A DNA stretch of 64,000 bases, from assembly GCA_029204225.1 (NCBI GenBank), contig CM055108.1, positions 46,981,486 to 47,045,485 on the forward strand. Direction: 5' to 3'. A program made the translations under genes and the position numbers. Below the pieces are notes generated by a model that had not been told where the DNA came from, searched no databases, and was given only the letters and a program-made list of their open reading frames with translations. Of the stretch, positions 57,738 through 64,000 are shown one piece after another. The stretch is from Diphasiastrum complanatum (Eukaryota; Streptophyta; Lycopodiopsida; Lycopodiales; Lycopodiaceae). The first letter of the stretch is position 1. Each line of letters starts with the position of its first letter.

Positions 57738-57756
57738 ATCCCGGGCATCGACGCCA
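57738..57756 (-). promoter_or_regulatory. primer binding site, tRNA-Asp type
   Basis: One base inside the LTR, the minus strand reads TGGCGTCGATGCCCGGGAT. This matches the complement of the plant cytosolic tRNA-Asp 3' end (TGGCGCCGTTGCCGGGGAT) at 16 of 19 positions. This primer is used by Tat/Athila-type elements and sets the orientation: 5' LTR at 57758-58575 reading leftward. Confidence 0.75.
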
Positions 57757-57757
57757 C

Positions 57758-58575
57758 TGTAGGGTCGACGATCTCGCATAGTATAGCCCTTCCACTTGTC
57801 AACAAGTGTTAGATCACTGGATAGGTATCTAACTATGCATAGATGCTATTTTTAGTTAGTTTCCTACTTTCTCCCTTAACTCTACTCACCACTAACACTA
57901 CTCTCCCTTAACTCTACTCCTCTACACTAACATTCATCATGATTGTAGGTGAAAGGAAGGGGATGATTAGAAAAGATGGAGGGGAAAGAAGATAGAAGAG
58001 AGAGATAGAGGGAGGCTAGAGGTTAGCTCAAATGCACATTGTACTTGCTAAAGGAGAAACATGAAGTATTGGAACCAAAAAGCATGAACTTGAAAGCAAT
58101 AGAAAACAACAAGAGTAATAGCAAGCATTGAATTGCAAATGAGGATGCTTCTCTTCCAAAATTGGTAGAGTTTCCTCCTTCTCATTAAGCATGAAAATAG
58201 TGTACAAATTGTGCCTTTTTATAAAATGGGGAAGGCCCTTGCCCCTCAATCCTATTGGCTAATATTCACAATCATCCTATCCATTCATCTTGGACCCAAC
58301 TTGATGCAAGGGTCCACAAAAAGTACATTGGTAATCACAAGATTCATGTGAGTCCCAATTTGGACCCAACTCTGAAAAATAATCTCTAAGTTTAAAAATG
58401 ACTTTGGCCTCTAGTTTTGTTTTAAATCCAAGGCCCAAGTCAAGTTTATTTTATTTACAACTTTACTTGCGTGCTCATTGGGCCATGGGCTTACGTGTGC
58501 AGGATGTCATGCTCTCGCAACACATTTTATTGAATGATTTTATTTATTTACACTTTGTTGGGAAAACCCCCAACA
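57758..58575 (-). mobile_element. 5' LTR of the Tat/Athila-like gypsy element
   Basis: 818 bases, starting (minus strand) TGTTGGGGGTTTTCCCAACA and ending GACCCTACA. Near-identical to the plus-strand LTR at 41169-41987. Flanked at 58576-58580 by ATTGT, the same target duplication as at 41988-41992 (ACAAT on the other strand). Uninterrupted target sites exist at about 17146 and 50775. Confidence 0.88.
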
Positions 58576-58580
58576 ATTGT

Positions 58581-60890
58581 TTCTTTTCATTTGAAAAATT
58601 GAAAAAGTATTTGAGAGTTTAGGGTATTCAAAGGGATACTTTAGGGATAGATAAAAACCATGAAATTCATAAAAGAATTAATCCACAAAAAGAAAACCTT
58701 GAATGAATTCCCCTTAAGAATTGCTTAGATTTCATATGCTCAACGAAAATTAGAAGTAGTCACTCCATCTAAAAGGAATTACCAAAGCTTATGTTCTCAA
58801 TAAGCTTTCCATCTAGAGAAACACACATCATTCAAAAACTAGTTAGGAGTTGATCTAAATAAAAATATACTTAATCTATGATTGAAAGTAGTTGCATAAC
58901 CAAGAAAAGTTAGGATGACAAAGGACATCTTATATTGACATCAAGCATCTACCATTTTAAGGTATTCTCACACTTTGAGTACTTTTCTTGCAGGCCAATT
59001 TTCACAACATATGGGCAACATCTATTGGCATCTAGCACCTATTCTGAAGAGTTTCTATAGTGATCTGGCTTCATAAACACTTGCTGATTTTTGGTATACA
59101 ATTTTTGAGGTTTGTAGCAGTTCTTTTTCAGCCTCTTAGTGTTTTTGTGTGGACCAAAGATCTAGACAAGAGTCCGCTCCCTCAATAGCTTCTTATTATA
59201 TATTACGTACCATACAATGTTCTGGAACACCTTTTTTTCCTTAAAAAAAAATCAAAACTTTGAAAAAAGACATAAAAAAAAGCAAGAAAAAAACATTTCA
59301 AACAACCTAAAAAAGTTGACAATGTGATAGAACAAAAAAAAGCCAAAATTCCTATTCCTTTCTTTAGAACCCAAAAAATAATAATTTTAATGCACGTTCT
59401 CAGAAACCCTAATGGGATTACCCGGAATGCATTCCAAAACAAAATGTGCAATTATGTTACATACTTTTATACTAGCTGTGCTTCGGAGCCAGTTAATTAG
59501 ATTTCCAACTTCCAAAATTTTGACCAGTGTTTATTTTCATTGCCTTACCATTCCATTTTTGTCATCTTCTATGTTGTTTTGATTTCACTTCTTTTTGTGC
59601 TTGTGTTTGTTTCGTCCAAAAGCTATTTTTATGCATATTGTAAAAAAGAAAAACATATTTTCGATTCCCACTTGTATATTTTCATGGCATACTCATGCCA
59701 AGTTCATCATTTCTTTGCTCTATTCCTATCTATTATAGGTCCTCAAGCACCATTGAATTGGACAGCTGGTTGGATTCACAAGAGTGATGTTTTAGGATCA
59801 CGTTTTTTGTTCCTTCTTTCAAGAGAACTCAATCTCGGTTGGAGGCATATTGACGAGATGCTTTCCCTTACAGTTGATTACACTTTTCTTGAGGATCTTA
59901 TGTCCACATGTACCCAATAACATAAACATTTTCATATGTGATGACAGCACATTAAAAGACCAAATTATAAAAAAAAAAACATCTTCGCTCTATGTTATGC
60001 TTCGTCGTGTGCAAGAAATAAAGAATTAACATCTACAATTTAAGAAAACGAATAGATTATCATGTGATTATGTCAACAAAATTTATGTACATGCTAAACT
60101 TCTTACCAATTTCACCTATGAGTTAGAATATCCATCATTCCATTTTCAAAAATCTAGGCTGGTGGGGACATAACTCATGCAACAATTGTCCGTACAACCA
60201 TCTTCAAATGTTCATAACAAACATGCATTTTCAATAAACATTTGATGTTATGTCTAGGATAAATATTTGACATAACATGAGAGAAGAGCAATCTTCAACT
60301 CCATTGATTCCACATCCAAAGTCTTAGACCATCATCTTTATTATAATGTTATGTCTAGGAGAATACCCTATAGAACATAGGAGACAATTGTTCGTACCAT
60401 CTTCAAATATCTATTTGTGAAATTAGAATATATCCAATTTCACAAATTTACATAGAGACATCTAGGATAATATTCGACATAACATGGGAGACATGCAATC
60501 TTCAATTATTTTGAGTCCACCTGCAAAGTCTTTGACCATCATCTTTATTATATGTTGATGTTGTCTACATAACATAGGTATTAGGAGACATGCAATATTC
60601 AACCCTATGGAGACTTTGCGAAAAGTCTTAGACCATCATCGTTAATGCTTATCAAAAGGCCTCCAAAAGTTGAATCGTCTATTGTATTTTCCATGGGCCT
60701 TTCACTTGCTTCAGATTTGACAACAAATGAGAATATTGTGATAGTTATCCAATTTCCATGAAAGCGATACAATTGTTACGTTAATGTTTGATGAATAGGG
60801 CCTATGACACTTAATCAAATCTATAAAACACTATGTTTACATCTTTTGAGATGCAAATGGAGAACTACTATCCTAAAACTAGCTAAGAGA
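58581..60890 (+). repeat. repeat block A (copy 2)
   Basis: Direct match of 17151-19460 with few changes. Includes the 126-codon ORF described separately and the same three degenerate ~100-base repeats (60270-60640). The sequence next to the LTR (58581-58620) has lost about 15 bases relative to copy 1. Confidence 0.88.
59540..59920 (+). CDS. unrecognised 126-codon ORF (copy 2)
   Basis: Same length and frame as 18107-18487, open throughout, with three amino-acid differences (for example P-Y-H-S for P-Y-H-F near the start and L-G-S-R for L-E-S-R). Most nucleotide differences do not create stops. That is compatible either with a very young duplication or with weak constraint. No homologue recognised. 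Confidence 0.35.
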   Translation: MPYHSIFVIFYVVLISLLFVLVFVSSKSYFYAYCKKEKHIFDSHLYIFMAYSCQVHHFFALFLSIIGPQAPLNWTAGWIHKSDVLGSRFLFLLSRELNLGWRHIDEMLSLTVDYTFLEDLMSTCTQ

Positions 60891-63445
60891 ATTTTTAATT
60901 CTATTTATGCATGTGGAGCTCCGACCAGTTAATCATACCAAAGCCTATAATTGATTTTCCTTGTAGAAAAATCAATGTTTGGAATACCCAACAATAGAAA
61001 GCACGCAAAGATGCACAAAAAGTGAAGATTGCCTATCATTTACCCACAAAATTGTACTAGAGCTAACCAAAACTTAGAAGAATACTAGGCATATAAATCA
61101 CTAGCTATTTTACCTAACCAATCATAAAACAAAAACTCATGTTTTGTCTTCGAGCTGGGGAGATCACACTGGCATCGTTTACATCCCAATATGAAAATGC
61201 TTGTTTAAAATTCTTCAATAAAAAGGATCCAAGGAGCCAACCTACAAATATGTGAAACTTAAATTTATTTGCAAAATTGGTATAAAATGGATGGACAATC
61301 AAAAATTAGAAAAATCACATTGATACCATCTTATTGGAAGTGGGCTAGTCACATATTATGGCAATGATAATAAATTTTAATTTTATTACGAGCCAAAAAT
61401 CCTGAAAATTAGAATTCCCACTTTTTGGCTTTGTAATATAAGCCCTCTTTTTCCAAGTTGGAGCATATGTTAATGGGCACTATTTCTTCCTAAAGAGACT
61501 TTGTTCAATTTAAGCTTCAACTCTTACTTATTGGCCCAACTACACCTTTTATGACAAGCATCCTCTAGTAACCCACTCAAAGTAGATGGCCTTTTTAAGA
61601 TATCTTTAACAGGTGTCAATTCCTAGTGAGAAATCAAATTAACACCTAGAATAAATTAAAGATTTCTGGTGGGGAAAGGGCCAACATTTCAAGGTTGGAA
61701 ATGATTCTCGTTGTTGTGCAACAAAAATAGAAGCGCCCTCTACTAACCAACATGATACATTGACATTTTTAATTAAATTAGGTGTTCTATTTCACAAAAG
61801 AATATTTCAGATACGAATTGTTCATTGCACAATCAACATACTTCCTTAGGTTAGTTCTCACCAATCAAGAATCTGCAATTGTATAACAATGAGTTAAGCT
61901 GATTTGAAGTAGCATTTCAAACTATGTGCCAGAACTAGATAATTTCTTGTACAAAGGTATAGAGAACATTGAACTAGTTAAAACGATAAATAAAGTCCCT
62001 CCTCGATTGCTCCATTTGCTCCTTGCTCCCTCATTCTACCTCCTCTTTCATTTATTGCTATCCCGCCTTTGACAAAGAGGTAACATTCCATTCCATTGGC
62101 TTGCATACATCATTATGACAAAGACAAATTTATTAGAAAAAGATACAATTTTGTGAGTCATGCTAGATTTTAGATAATAGGAGTATCAACTACATTTTAG
62201 ACTTTAGATAAATACTGTGTAAAATCATTTAAAATGACTACATCGAAGAACTTTGAGAGTAGAAGTAAATGCTCTTAGGATTACTTGCAAACAAATGTTA
62301 ATGTATAGGTTATCTACTAAAAAATCTCGAGTCATATTTTTGAAATGCATTCTTTTGGTGCCAATATGCATTCAAATTTGTGGTCCAGAAAATCATTGAG
62401 AGAAAACAGGCCTTAAAGCAATAAAGCAATAATACTAACTTACCGAGATGGAAGAGATGACCACATTTGAGATGCCTTGAGAAGGTAGCTTGTTTCGCTC
62501 TGTGTTACCGAAGAGATAGTTAACTAAATGAACTGGGAAAAAGCAGTTAGCTCCTTATAATCGACATCAATTATCGCATCAAGCGGATGCTTTTTAGACA
62601 AACCTTATAATGTGCTGATGCCAAATCAAATACTTGACATTTCGGAATGAAAATTTAATAAATGACTCCTTGAGCATATTCTGGAAGTTAAGCTATCATA
62701 TTCTGTATGGTTAAACTCATTAATTGTCCTTAAATTCAAGCAATGTCACATTTGACTCCACAAAAAAGCGGCAGAATTGATCCAGAACTAACCTTTTAAC
62801 TGACCAGTCGGTAAATTTTAACCTTCTAGGCCTTAAAACCACTGGCCGCAGATACAACAAAGGGGCGTACCCCGGAGGCAAGTATTGCGTATTTGTTTCT
62901 GAAACCCAATCGCAAATGTGGCCCTCTATCGTGCCAAATGCAGAGCGCAAAACAATCCGCTGAATGCAGAGCACATCAAAGGGGGAAGTGCTAGTAAAAA
63001 CTCCTATTGCTAGCTAGCATCTGCGAACAGAAACTATTGCTTTTGGACAAACACACAATTGCTTCGAACTAGAGGACCGAAATGATTGCTTATCGAACAG
63101 GAAAGAGAGATAGAGAAAGAAAGCGAACACGCGCAACTACAAATGCCGCTTCAATCAAAAGGGCATCATCAATTCCTTACCCAGCCATTGTGAGAGCAAG
63201 CAAGGCCTTCGCCTTTCGGGGAAGAAACAGACACAGAAGCCAGCAGAAATCCCAGGGTCGGAAGGAGGCCCGGGAAACGTCTGACACGTTGTCCGTCGCA
63301 TTGCAGCGCCGGAGCTGAGCATCAGGCACGGTAACCGTCGGAACAGATCACAAAAGCTAAAATAGGGCACGCCCACCGTCCGATCGGACCACCGGAGCGG
63401 GAGATCAGCCCATGAGGGCCGTCCAATCGGTTCGGAACAGTTGGC
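60891..63445 (+). repeat. noncoding part of the large unit and GC-rich block (copy 2)
   Basis: Parallels 19461-22427 but lacks both SINEs. At about 62057 the SINE target is uninterrupted. Near 62711-62837 it has about 125 bases not found in copy 1. Its GC-rich block (62838-63445) has deletions of about 60 and 50 bases relative to copy 1, and still ends in GGCCATAG before GTGAGTCG. Confidence 0.82.
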
Positions 63446-64000
63446 CATAGGTGAGTCGATATTATCACATATAATAAAAAATAATAAATATTGTGCACCC
63501 GACCAATAATAAGATCACTAGTAAGATGGGATCTGGTGGAGCATACCTTCTAAAAACTAGTGATAGATTGAATTTCATAAATTATGCTATTTGAAAGGTT
63601 AGGATGGAGTCACTCTTGGTGCTCCAAGACCTCTATTGTTGTTAATGGCCTAGGAGATGACTTTGCAAATTTGGTCCAAAGTTTTGCATCCAAGACACTT
63701 TGTCAACTATAGAAAAACTTCACAGTGTATTAGTGGCTGAAGAGTGTAGGATGCTCCACACCAAGGCAAGAATGAATAAATTTTTCTTATTCATTTGGAA
63801 TTTTTTTCTCTCGATGTACATAATATATATGTATAATTTTAATAGATATTTACTTTCTAATAGAGATTAAGAACCTTAATATTAGAATTGACGATTCTTG
63901 ACAAGTGAATAATCATTATATAAAGAAGTGCCAAGAATTATCTTGTAGGATATTATTAAGAATAGATAAGAATGAGAATTCTAAATGTAATTTGATATCA
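63446..64000 (+). pseudogene. Ty1/copia Gag relic (UBN2 type, 'U', copy 2), cut by window end
   Basis: Leader GTGAGTCGAT, then LNFINYAI-like Gag start near 63570 and MESLLVLQDL. An internal deletion near 63638 jumps to the V-V-N-G-L-G-D-D-F segment. The AT-rich stretch and zinc-knuckle debris follow as in copy 0 (6480-6690). Further sequence lies beyond the window. Confidence 0.82.

Overview
The window looks like nuclear DNA of a land plant, probably a seed plant with a large, repeat-rich genome. The evidence is AT-rich intergenic sequence, Ty3/gypsy and Ty1/copia fragments with plant-type Gag, protease, RT, RNase H and integrase motifs, GT-AG intron boundaries, and an inserted piece of plant mitochondrial DNA carrying trnI(CAU) and trnQ relics. 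I cannot name the species. No intact conventional protein-coding gene was found; nearly all coding sequence is relic.

Layout. 1-4065: a gypsy pol relic fused to copia pol. 4255-9606: a short copy of a large mosaic repeat unit (fragment of gene 'D', block A, copia gag U, copia gag Z, inverted copia RNase H, gypsy RT). 9607-24320: the longest copy of that unit, containing a captured RING-finger exon, an old gypsy integrase, a conserved 126-codon ORF, two very short tRNA-derived SINEs and a GC-rich block. 24120-27190: a copia element on the minus strand without integrase, next to a lone copia integrase on the plus strand. 27290-29040: an LTR-like promoter region and a 24-bp minisatellite. 29060-32910: a second copy of the gypsy-copia chimera, here with gag and protease. 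32911-36040: two divergent relic genes of unknown family, one starting with a histone H3/CENH3-like segment, separated by a G-box-rich intergenic region. 36041-37585: mitochondrial insert (NUMT).

37960-64000: a rearranged further copy of the large unit. A Tat/Athila-like LTR element (tRNA-Asp type primer site) inserted into it. Its two LTRs now lie on opposite strands 16 kb apart but share one target-site duplication, which implies a later inversion. Between them lie a second gene-D copy convergent with a multi-exon transposase-like gene (44985-48800), a third copy of the unit in reverse (48811-52060), and a chromovirus pol with chromodomain and 3' LTR (52063-55347).

The main story is genome remodelling: mosaic junctions between unrelated retroelements are shared between copies, so composite segments were duplicated after assembly. 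Empty sites in sister copies date the SINE and LTR insertions. The less explained items are the H3-like fusion gene, the ~85-bp SINE family, and the convergent gene pair at 45-48.8 kb.
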